Assembly: GCA_011524675.1 (NCBI GenBank)
Contig: WTJX01000114.1
Coordinates: forward strand, 1 to 5,398
DNA: 5,398 bases
Direction: 5' to 3'
Source of the DNA: Cytophagales bacterium
GTDB lineage: Bacteria > Bacteroidota > Bacteroidia > Cytophagales > JAAEPT01
Shown piece by piece: positions 1 to 5,389 of this stretch; the first letter of the stretch is position 1, and each line of letters starts with the position of its first letter. The translations under genes and the position numbers were made by a program. The notes beneath the pieces are model-generated. The model was not told where the DNA came from and did not search any database. It was given only the letters and a program-made list of their open reading frames with translations.

Positions 1-819
1 GTTAAATCCCCAATAATAAAGGTTGGCAACCCATAACCCCCCAATCAATACTGATAGACTAGGTAAGTCATAATATGCATCTTTCCCATCTGGAGTACTA
101 ATCTCACCTTTGGAGAGAATCATAGAAAACTTTTGTGGAGCCACGTCTAAAAGATGTTTAAATCCATTGATAATACCTCCATTTGGCGTAAGGTGTTCTA
201 GTGCAATCACAGTAGTGATAATTCCCCCTATGATTAATAATACGACTTGAAATACGTCTGTCCAGGCTACAGCAGAAAGACCTCCGTAAAGAGAATAAGC
301 AGCTGCAAATAAAGCTAGTCCAATGATGGCAATGACCATATAACTACCATCACCTACACCAATGATAGTATCTAAGGCTTTTGCTCCTAAGAAAAGCACA
401 GATGTAAGGTTTACAAACACAAATAAGAATAGCCAAAAAACAGCAAGGATTGTCTTTAGATTTTTACTATACCTTTTTTCTATGAAGTCAGGAATAGTAT
501 ATAATCCTTTTTCAATGAAAATAGGAAGGAAATATTTACCAACGATAATTAGCGTGATTGCTGCCATCCACTCATAAGATGCTATAGCCAAACCAATGGC
601 AAAGCCAGAGCCCGACATTCCTATGAATTGTTCAGCAGAGATATTAGCGGCGATCAGTGAGGCACCTATCGCCCACCATGGAAGTGATTTACTTGCCAAA
701 AAGTAATCTTCCGAAGTCTTTTCTTTTCCTTTTTCCCCTTTAGAAACCCAAAGACCAATACCGATGATTACCAAACAGTATAGTATAAATATAATGTAAT
801 CGATTAGTTCAAAATTCAT
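1..819 (-). CDS. sglT: Sodium/sugar (galactose/glucose) symporter, SSS family, N-terminal part, cut by window edge
   Basis: Inner-membrane Na+-coupled sugar importer. Reading leftward from the ATG at 819-817 gives 273 codons with no stop, ending in the motif YYWGFN at the window edge; full-length SSS transporters have roughly 500-550 residues, so about half is missing. The protein is strikingly like Vibrio parahaemolyticus vSGLT from memory: it shares SLIAANISAEQF (residues 54-65), YEWM (82-85), FVNLTSV (135-141), YGGLSAV (178-184) and GGLWVANLYYWGF (260-272). vSGLT galactose ligands Gln69, Glu88 and Asn260 correspond to Gln64, Glu83 and Asn266, and the stacking Tyr263 to Tyr269; vSGLT Ser91 appears to be Ala86. 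Hydrophobic segments alternate as expected for a LeuT-fold carrier. It begins 15 nt after the galM stop, without a Shine-Dalgarno. The galE-galM context favours galactose as substrate; glucose or another hexose cannot be excluded. Confidence 0.93.
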   Translation of the reverse strand, partial: MNFELIDYIIFILYCLVIIGIGLWVSKGEKGKEKTSEDYFLASKSLPWWAIGASLIAANISAEQFIGMSGSGFAIGLAIASYEWMAAITLIIVGKYFLPIFIEKGLYTIPDFIEKRYSKNLKTILAVFWLFLFVFVNLTSVLFLGAKALDTIIGVGDGSYMVIAIIGLALFAAAYSLYGGLSAVAWTDVFQVVLLIIGGIITTVIALEHLTPNGGIINGFKHLLDVAPQKFSMILSKGEISTPDGKDAYYDLPSLSVLIGGLWVANLYYWGFN

Positions 820-834
820 GACGTAATTATTTGT

Positions 835-1794
835 TTAAGTTAATTTAATCCCAAATGAAGCTGTAACAACTTCATTTGAATGTATTTCCATAAGTCCTAT
901 TTTATTGTTGAATGTATCAATGCAAGAGGACATAGGCTCCACAGCAATAGATTTTCTATGTGGTGGTGTGTATAATTGAAGGAAGTTAAATTTTTTCTCT
1001 CCCGTTTCTTGCCAAAACTCAACGCTTGCGTTTTGGTTGGAAAGTTGAAGCACATTTTTTCCTTCTTTTGAGGCAAGCTCAAAACAATCATCAAACTCAG
1101 TAGATGCTATTTTCTTCTTTTCCCTAAAAGTATCGTATTCCTCCTTTGCACCTGTAGGGATACAATATTCATCTAAAGTAAACTTTGAGCGCACATCAAA
1201 TGCAATGTCAAGCTCATTTACAGGAGTATCGTCTATCTTGATGTATGGATGAAAACCGTATCCCATAGGAATACTTTCTTTAGATGTGTTTTTAATTTCG
1301 GTACTTACAGTCAGCTCATTCGTCTGTGCAGAAAGTAAATATTCAATGCTAACTTCAAAACTAAAAGGATACCCTTCTCTATTGGATTGATAGTGTGTGC
1401 TAAGCATAACTTTAGCATAGCGATCATTCAATTCTTCCTTTTCTATTGACCAAGAACAGTCATACAATAAACCATGTAAGGCATGTTGTATCACTTGACC
1501 TTGGTCTCCAACTCTGTCTTCATTGATAGGTAATTGATACGCTACACCAGCATATGAATATTTACCTTTGTTTATTCTATTGGCAAAAGGCAAAAGAATT
1601 GCACTTTTATAAGCGTCAGTAATGTCAATTTCATTTTCATAACCATCTACCAATGAGCAAGTCTTTCCCGTGCTGTCCAAGAGCAAAAGTTCATTCAGTA
1701 TTCCACCCTTTGCTGGAGAGATACTAAACGAAATGCCACTGGTGTGTACGTACTGGTGTTTTTGAAAATTGTTATCAATTATTTTTTTAAACAT
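835..1794 (-). CDS. galM: Aldose 1-epimerase (galactose mutarotase)
   Basis: Cytoplasmic enzyme interconverting alpha and beta anomers of galactose or glucose, the entry step of the Leloir pathway. The 319-residue product is in the usual family range. Visible motifs are LLPFANRI at 67-74 (sugar-binding Asn72-Arg73), the ALHG motif with His107, GFHPY at 180-184 with His182 as the likely acid, FDDCF at 234-238 with Asp235 or Asp236 as a sugar-binding Asp, and AVEPMS at 284-289 with Glu286 as the likely catalytic base. These match the His/His/Asp/Glu set known from Lactococcus GalM. There is no signal peptide, so a cytoplasmic location is expected. It lies 13 nt after galE and 15 nt before the symporter, so the three are almost surely co-transcribed. 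The sequence belongs to the broad COG2017 group, so another aldose or a hexose-6-phosphate is a less likely alternative substrate. Confidence 0.92.
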   Translation of the reverse strand: MFKKIIDNNFQKHQYVHTSGISFSISPAKGGILNELLLLDSTGKTCSLVDGYENEIDITDAYKSAILLPFANRINKGKYSYAGVAYQLPINEDRVGDQGQVIQHALHGLLYDCSWSIEKEELNDRYAKVMLSTHYQSNREGYPFSFEVSIEYLLSAQTNELTVSTEIKNTSKESIPMGYGFHPYIKIDDTPVNELDIAFDVRSKFTLDEYCIPTGAKEEYDTFREKKKIASTEFDDCFELASKEGKNVLQLSNQNASVEFWQETGEKKFNFLQLYTPPHRKSIAVEPMSSCIDTFNNKIGLMEIHSNEVVTASFGIKLT

Positions 1795-1807
1795 GGTGAT
1801 TTTTAAA

Positions 1808-2836
1808 TTAGGCTTCTTTATTTAAATTCTGCTGCCATTTCCATGCAGTCTCCATCATGTTTTCAATGCCATATTCTGGTGTCCATTGAAGGTATTGAGA
1901 TACTTTGGTATTGTCTGAGTACACTGCAACCACATCACCACCTCTTCTTTCTCCTATCACATAGTTGAGCTTTAGTTGCGCCACCTTTTCAAATGCTTTA
2001 ATGAGTTCTATCACCGTAACGCCATTACCTGTACCCAAGTTGAGTACATCATAGTTGCTTTCCTGTTTACCCTCCAAAAGGAAGTTAACGGCACTAATGT
2101 GCGCTCTAGCAATATCTGTAACATGGATGTAATCTCTGATGCAAGAGCCATCTCTAGTGTCGTAGTCATCTCCAAATACAGTAAGCTTTTCCATCTTACC
2201 AGATGCCACCGCAGTAACAACAGGTACTAAGTTGTTTGGCTTGTTGATAGGGTCTTCTCCTATAAGTCCAGAGGCATGTGCACCCACAGGGTTAAAATAA
2301 CGAAGTGAGATAGCCTTGACGTTAGACACCTTTACATAGTCTTGTATAATTTCCTCACCGATTTTCTTAGTATTGGCATAAGGAGATTCAGGAGTATTCA
2401 GAGGTGTTTCTTCAGAGACCGGTAGTTCGCTTACATTGCCATATAATGAGCATGAAGAAGAAAAAATAAAATTGTCTATACCATACTGGTGAGTAAATCT
2501 CAATACATTACTCAAAGAAGAAAGGTTATTATTATAATACTCCAAAGGTATCTCTACAGACTCACCTACCGCCTTCAATGCTGCAAAATGTATGATAGCC
2601 ACTGCATCACTATTTTCTTTGAATACCTTCTCGGTAGCTTTTGCATCACATAAGTCTATAGCATAGTGTTTTACTCTTTTACCTGTGATCTTCTCTATCC
2701 TATCCATCGCCTTAGGAGAGGAATTAATATTATTGTCAATACAAATAGGCTCAAAGTCTGTATTTTCAATCATCTCTAGTATTGTGTGGGAACCAATATA
2801 ACCACAACCGCCTGTTACTATTACTTTCTTTGACAT
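1808..2836 (-). CDS. galE: UDP-glucose 4-epimerase
   Basis: NAD-dependent short-chain dehydrogenase/reductase of the extended type, interconverting UDP-galactose and UDP-glucose for Leloir catabolism and for making galactosylated surface polymers. The 342-residue length is typical. The Rossmann NAD motif GGCGYIGSH is at 9-17; the catalytic set is Ser128 (in SSSCSLYG, 126-133), Tyr153 and Lys157 (SPYANTK). LRYFNPVGAH (178-187), GEDP (193-196), RDYIHV (234-239) and NLGTG (266-270) are standard GalE signatures. The start has the NAD motif only a few residues in, as in E. coli GalE, and no Shine-Dalgarno. The position equivalent to E. coli Tyr299, which limits substrate size, is Val305, so N-acetylated UDP-hexoses might also be accepted (inference). 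It is the first gene of the gal cluster and is read divergently from the ceramidase-like gene. Confidence 0.96.
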   Translation of the reverse strand: MSKKVIVTGGCGYIGSHTILEMIENTDFEPICIDNNINSSPKAMDRIEKITGKRVKHYAIDLCDAKATEKVFKENSDAVAIIHFAALKAVGESVEIPLEYYNNNLSSLSNVLRFTHQYGIDNFIFSSSCSLYGNVSELPVSEETPLNTPESPYANTKKIGEEIIQDYVKVSNVKAISLRYFNPVGAHASGLIGEDPINKPNNLVPVVTAVASGKMEKLTVFGDDYDTRDGSCIRDYIHVTDIARAHISAVNFLLEGKQESNYDVLNLGTGNGVTVIELIKAFEKVAQLKLNYVIGERRGGDVVAVYSDNTKVSQYLQWTPEYGIENMMETAWKWQQNLNKEA

Positions 2837-2842
2837 GCTATA

Positions 2843-2877
2843 AAAATATATATTCTGTTTTGCTTAACTTTAGGCAA
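2843..2877 (-). promoter_or_regulatory. Possible Bacteroidota-type promoter for the gal operon
   Basis: On the minus strand a TTG (plus-strand 2877-2875) is followed 24 nt later by TATATTTT (2850-2843). The latter fits the Bacteroidota -7 consensus TAnnTTTG except for the final G. The spacing is slightly long for the -33/-7 pair, and the predicted start would fall within a few bases of the galE ATG, giving a nearly leaderless mRNA. The region is so AT-rich that chance matches are likely, so this is a weak call. Confidence 0.22.
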
Positions 2878-2882
2878 GTTAA
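2864..2882. repeat. Perfect 7-bp inverted repeat in the divergent promoter region
   Basis: TTAACTT at 2864-2870 and AAGTTAA at 2876-2882 are exact reverse complements around a 5-nt spacer. The dyad lies 28 nt upstream of the galE start and overlaps the putative -33 element of its promoter, a suitable place for a repressor or activator site. The arms are AT-rich and short, so chance is possible; no regulator gene is in the window. Confidence 0.4.
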
Positions 2883-2893
2883 ATAATAATTGT

Positions 2894-2947
2894 TAAAAAA
2901 ACACATGTTTTTTTTCCGCATTATAAAAATTATATGTAAAAAAACAC
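2894..2947. repeat. Two copies of an 11-bp A-tract motif 43 bp apart
   Basis: TAAAAAAACAC occurs at 2894-2904 and again at 2937-2947, a spacing of 43 bp or about four helical turns. The first copy also forms the left arm of an imperfect palindrome centred on CATG (2896-2915, one mismatch pair). Phased A-tracts can bend DNA upstream of a promoter, and this segment lies directly before the start of the ceramidase-like gene. Function is not shown. Confidence 0.3.
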
Positions 2948-2959
2948 GAATTTAGCTTA

Positions 2960-4276
2960 ATGAATAGATTTAAGAAGTGTTTTTTATACTTTTTTCTGTT
3001 TTTTTTCTTGTTGGTAGTCATTTTATTTCAAAGAATAAAGCATAAACACTACAAGAATGAAGCGTATTATCACACTACCATTGAACAGATAGAGAAAGTA
3101 AAAAACAAAAAAAATAGTAATGAAAGTTTTAAGGTAAGTTGGTCGAAAAAAAATATTACGCCTAGCCAGCCCATACACTTAGCAGGTTATGGTTGGCAAA
3201 GAGACAAGACCCAAAAAGTGAGAGACTCAGTATATGTAAGGTGTTGCCTCATATCTCAAGCAGGGCAAGTGTATGCTATATTGAGTTATGACCTAATGAT
3301 CGTAAGCCCTTTGATTAGTCAATTGTTAAATTCCAAGAAAAACGAACTAGGTATAGATGGCTTTTATTTTTCGGCAACACATACACACCATAGCTTTGGA
3401 GGATGGGACAATAGTCTATTGGGCGCAGTAGCTATGGGAGGGTACCAGCAAGAAATAGTGGACGATTTGGTGAGAAAAAGTGTTTTATGTATCCAAGAAG
3501 CAAAAAATAATTTATCAGAGGCCGCTATCAGTTACAAAGAGATACAAACCAAAGGGATGGTTTTAAATAAGTTTTCAAAAGAAGCATATACAGACAAAAA
3601 AATCCGTTGTATTGAATTAAAGAATAAGACGCAAAGAGCTATTTTATGTAGTTTTGCAGCTCATGCAAATGTAACTCCCTCTAAAACACTTGAAATATCT
3701 AACGATTACCCAGGTTTTTTTATTAAAACATTAGAAGACTCACCACACTATGATTTTGCTTTGTTTTGTGCTGGGGCGGTAGGCTTACATGTGGGTGATT
3801 ATAGTAAAATAAAAAAAACGTATGAGGGAGTAAAAGCATATGGTCAGACATTAGCTCATTTGGTGTTGGCAGATACTACACATATGTGGCAGAATAAAAC
3901 AAATATCTTTCACCACCAATACAAAGTTTGGCTACCAGCCCCTACATTAAAAGTAACAAATTGTATAAGTTTACGTCCTTGGTTATTTAACACGATTTCA
4001 AAAAGGGAAAATTTCTCTTATATTGTACAGTTAAATTTGGGTAAGGTGTCTTTAATAGGTATGCCAGCAGATTTTTCTGGAGAATTGTACTCCAAAATAG
4101 ATCGACAAGATCTCATGATTACAAGTTTTAATGGGGACTATATAGGGTATATTATTCCAGATGGATATTATTTAAAAGATAAAAACGAATCGAAAGCATT
4201 GAACTGGTATGGTCCAAGAACAGGAAGTTATTTTACCACTTTGATAAATAAAATTAACAGAAATAAAAATGAATGA
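2960..4276 (+). CDS. Membrane-anchored neutral/alkaline ceramidase-like hydrolase (short form)
   Basis: Related to the N-terminal catalytic domain of neutral/alkaline non-lysosomal ceramidases, zinc amidases that split ceramide into sphingoid base and fatty acid. The 438-residue product has a basic N-terminus and one hydrophobic segment (about 8-23) with no lipobox Cys, suggesting an uncleaved signal anchor with the domain in the periplasm. Family marks are the opening strand around NITPSQPIHLAGYGWQ (65-80), SATHTHHSFGGW (138-149) with zinc-type His141/His143, FAAHAN (232-237) with His235, GMPADF (367-372), and a Tyr-rich NGDYIGYIIPDGYY (391-404) followed by YGPRTGSYF (417-425). Two deviations stand out: the GDVSPN nucleophile motif seems replaced around GAVGLHVGD (272-280), and the zinc-ligand Glu of the PGE motif is Asp371. 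Typical ceramidases exceed 600 residues, so the C-terminal domain is lacking. True substrate is uncertain. Its last 8 nt overlap the Hpt gene. Confidence 0.8.
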   Translation: MNRFKKCFLYFFLFFFLLVVILFQRIKHKHYKNEAYYHTTIEQIEKVKNKKNSNESFKVSWSKKNITPSQPIHLAGYGWQRDKTQKVRDSVYVRCCLISQAGQVYAILSYDLMIVSPLISQLLNSKKNELGIDGFYFSATHTHHSFGGWDNSLLGAVAMGGYQQEIVDDLVRKSVLCIQEAKNNLSEAAISYKEIQTKGMVLNKFSKEAYTDKKIRCIELKNKTQRAILCSFAAHANVTPSKTLEISNDYPGFFIKTLEDSPHYDFALFCAGAVGLHVGDYSKIKKTYEGVKAYGQTLAHLVLADTTHMWQNKTNIFHHQYKVWLPAPTLKVTNCISLRPWLFNTISKRENFSYIVQLNLGKVSLIGMPADFSGELYSKIDRQDLMITSFNGDYIGYIIPDGYYLKDKNESKALNWYGPRTGSYFTTLINKINRNKNE

Positions 4277-4610
4277 GTTAAAAAAAGAATTATTAGCCGC
4301 TCTAAAGGAGTATGTAGGTGATAATAAAGACTCTAAAGCTAAAATGGTAAATGTTTTATTGAAAAATTTGCCAACACATTGCGAAGAACTTTTAAATGCT
4401 ATCAAAAACCAAAGTTGGAAAGAAGTTAAATTCTATGCTCATAAGACCAAGTATTCCTTCAAGATATTGAACATGCAAGAAGAAATGGCAAAACTAGAAA
4501 AGATGGAAAAAATCAACGAAGATACAGCAGATGTCTTTACAGTAAAAAGAGCATATGCAGAAGTAGAGCATAAAAGTAATTTGATTTGTCAAGCACTGAA
4601 AGAAATTTAA
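4269..4610 (+). CDS. Small histidine-phosphotransfer (Hpt) domain protein
   Basis: Likely cytoplasmic phosphorelay intermediate that shuttles a phosphoryl group between response-regulator receiver domains. The 113-residue, Lys/Glu-rich, apparently all-helical product matches a stand-alone Hpt domain. An upstream helix (about 32-46, NLPTHCEELLNAI) leads into WKEVKFYAHKTKYSFKILNM (50-69). There His58, followed by Lys59 and Lys61, fits the Hpt pattern AHxLKxxxxxxG, with the usual glycine replaced by Asn68. No kinase, receiver or membrane segment is present, so partners lie elsewhere in the genome. The ATG overlaps the end of the upstream hydrolase gene by 8 nt, so translation is probably coupled and both share one transcript. 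The domain call rests on the His motif and helical layout and is good but not certain. Confidence 0.75.
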   Translation: MNELKKELLAALKEYVGDNKDSKAKMVNVLLKNLPTHCEELLNAIKNQSWKEVKFYAHKTKYSFKILNMQEEMAKLEKMEKINEDTADVFTVKRAYAEVEHKSNLICQALKEI

Positions 4611-4646
4611 GTTATAAAGTTAAACGTGTAAGGTTGAACGTTGAAA
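4611..4646 (+). repeat. Degenerate 7-bp tandem repeat directly after the Hpt stop codon
   Basis: Starting at the base after the TAA, the sequence is an 8-nt GTTATAAA followed by four 7-nt units at 4619, 4626, 4633 and 4640. Taking the unit at 4633 (GTTGAAC) as reference, the other three differ at one, three and one positions in order. Every unit begins with GT and has AA at positions 5-6. The period is visible by eye; its function is unknown. Confidence 0.55.
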
Positions 4647-4821
4647 AAGATTAAAGCAAAAAAGATTTAGGATTAAAGAGGTTTAGATCTTTAGATGAGG
4701 AGACTTTGAGACAAAAGACGATAGACAATAAGACCAATGTTGCATATGGTATTAATACTAACAGACAATCGCATGATTTAAAACTCAAAGTTCATTTCTT
4801 ATTGTATAAGCCTTTTTCAAC
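4640..4821. repeat. Widely spaced 10-bp inverted repeat in the Hpt-smpB spacer
   Basis: GTTGAAAAAG at 4640-4649 is the exact reverse complement of CTTTTTCAAC at 4812-4821, with 162 nt between. Between them sits a perfect 10-bp palindrome, GTATTAATAC (4749-4758). The arms could close a long-range RNA stem or be a coincidence of AT-rich sequence. The rest of the 252-nt spacer (4611-4862) shows no open frame or clear promoter consensus. Confidence 0.3.
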
Positions 4822-4823
4822 TT

Positions 4824-4855
4824 GAACACTCGAATACAAGAACACTCGAACACAT
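4824..4855 (+). repeat. Four-unit 8-bp tandem repeat just upstream of smpB
   Basis: Four contiguous 8-nt units start at 4824, 4832, 4840 and 4848. Units 1 and 3 are identical (GAACACTC); unit 4 differs from them at the last two positions and unit 2 at three positions. As a result an 11-bp word, GAACACTCGAA, occurs twice 16 bp apart. The array ends 7 nt before the smpB ATG, so it would lie in the 5' leader or promoter of smpB. Confidence 0.65.
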
Positions 4856-4862
4856 TTTAAAA

Positions 4863-5315
4863 ATGAAATTTACAACCAAAGTCAATATAAAAAATCGAAA
4901 GGCAAAATTTGAATACCACGTACAGGACGATTTTGTAGCAGGAATAGTCTTGATGGGCTCAGAGATTAAATCTATACGTCTTTCAAAAGTAAATATGCAA
5001 GACGCCTATTGCTTTGTAGAAAATGGAGAAGTATGGATAGTAAATCTACATATCTCATCTTATGACAATGCAGGCTTTGTGAGTCATGAACCTTTGCGTA
5101 GAAGAAAGTTATTGCTCAATAGAAGAGAAATAGATAAGATAGATAAAAAGCTAAAGGAACAAGGACTTACTCTTATTCCTTTACGTCTATTTACTACAGA
5201 TAAAGGACTTGCAAAGATTCAGATTGCCATAGGAAAAGGAAAGAAATTATACGACAAAAGAGATGATATCAAGCAAAAAGATATGAAAAGAGATATGGCA
5301 CGTATCAAATATTAG
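4863..5315 (+). CDS. smpB: SsrA-binding protein SmpB (trans-translation)
   Basis: Binds the tRNA-like domain of tmRNA (SsrA) and brings it to stalled ribosomes, so that the nascent chain is tagged for degradation and the ribosome released. The 150-residue length is normal for the family. Signatures are AKFEYHV (14-20), GSEIKSIR (32-39) with the conserved Glu34, the HISSY segment (63-67), EPLRRRKLLL (76-85), PLRLF (106-110) and KGLAKIQIAIGKGKKLYDKR (114-133). The basic tail (134-150, rich in Lys, Arg and Asp) would fold into a helix in the mRNA channel when bound to the ribosome. The start is supported by the conserved beta-barrel beginning a few residues in; the ATG is preceded by an A/T-rich stretch, not a Shine-Dalgarno. 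It is 252 nt downstream of the Hpt gene and probably has its own transcript. The ssrA RNA gene itself is not in the window. Confidence 0.97.
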   Translation: MKFTTKVNIKNRKAKFEYHVQDDFVAGIVLMGSEIKSIRLSKVNMQDAYCFVENGEVWIVNLHISSYDNAGFVSHEPLRRRKLLLNRREIDKIDKKLKEQGLTLIPLRLFTTDKGLAKIQIAIGKGKKLYDKRDDIKQKDMKRDMARIKY

Positions 5316-5345
5316 AGCGTTTTATACCTTTTTACAAGAATAATA

Positions 5346-5366
5346 GCTAACTGCTAAAGGCTAAAA
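5346..5366 (+). repeat. Three-unit 7-bp tandem repeat downstream of smpB
   Basis: Three adjacent 7-nt units starting at 5346, 5353 and 5360 all read GCTAA followed by two variable bases (CT, AG, AA). The array lies 30 nt after the smpB stop. It has the same scale and degenerate style as the arrays at 4611 and 4824 but a different unit. Confidence 0.5.
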
Positions 5367-5376
5367 CTCAATACTT

Positions 5377-5389
5377 CGTTTACCAAACG
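5377..5389 (+). other. Small hairpin downstream of smpB, not clearly a terminator
   Basis: CGTTT at 5377-5381 pairs with AAACG at 5385-5389 around a 3-nt loop; a G-U and an A-U pair could extend the stem by two. It lies about 60 nt after the smpB stop, but no T-run follows before the window ends, so an intrinsic terminator is not supported. Confidence 0.2.

Larger units (their letters stand above)
1..2836 (-). other. galE-galM-sglT putative operon (left end outside window)
   Basis: Three same-strand genes separated by only 13 and 15 nt, with no terminator-like hairpin between them, cover sugar uptake, mutarotation and UDP-sugar epimerisation. The order from the promoter side is galE, galM, symporter. 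Co-transcription is inferred from spacing and shared pathway. galK and galT are absent from the visible part and may lie downstream of the symporter, beyond base 1. Confidence 0.8.

Noticed and set aside
362..577. Open frame of 71 codons on the plus strand
   Set aside because: It lies antisense inside the symporter gene, whose protein is clearly conserved; the frame has no family resemblance.
897..1094. Open frame of 65 codons on the minus strand
   Set aside because: It is an alternative frame inside galM, overlapping the region that encodes the conserved FDDCF and AVEPMS motifs.
1976..2230. Open frames on both strands (also 2011-2220 minus) inside galE
   Set aside because: Both overlap well-conserved GalE coding sequence and show no independent motif.
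2896..2915. A/T-rich imperfect palindrome with a T-run, resembling a terminator
   Set aside because: It lies between two divergently read genes, so no transcript from the window would need to end there, and the stem is almost entirely A-T with a mismatch.
4172..4405. Antisense open frame of 77 codons across the hydrolase/Hpt junction
   Set aside because: Composition reflects the reverse complement of the two real genes; no recognisable domain.
4824..4855. Possible CRISPR-like repeats
   Set aside because: Units are 8 bp with no spacers, far from CRISPR repeat and spacer lengths, and no cas genes are present.
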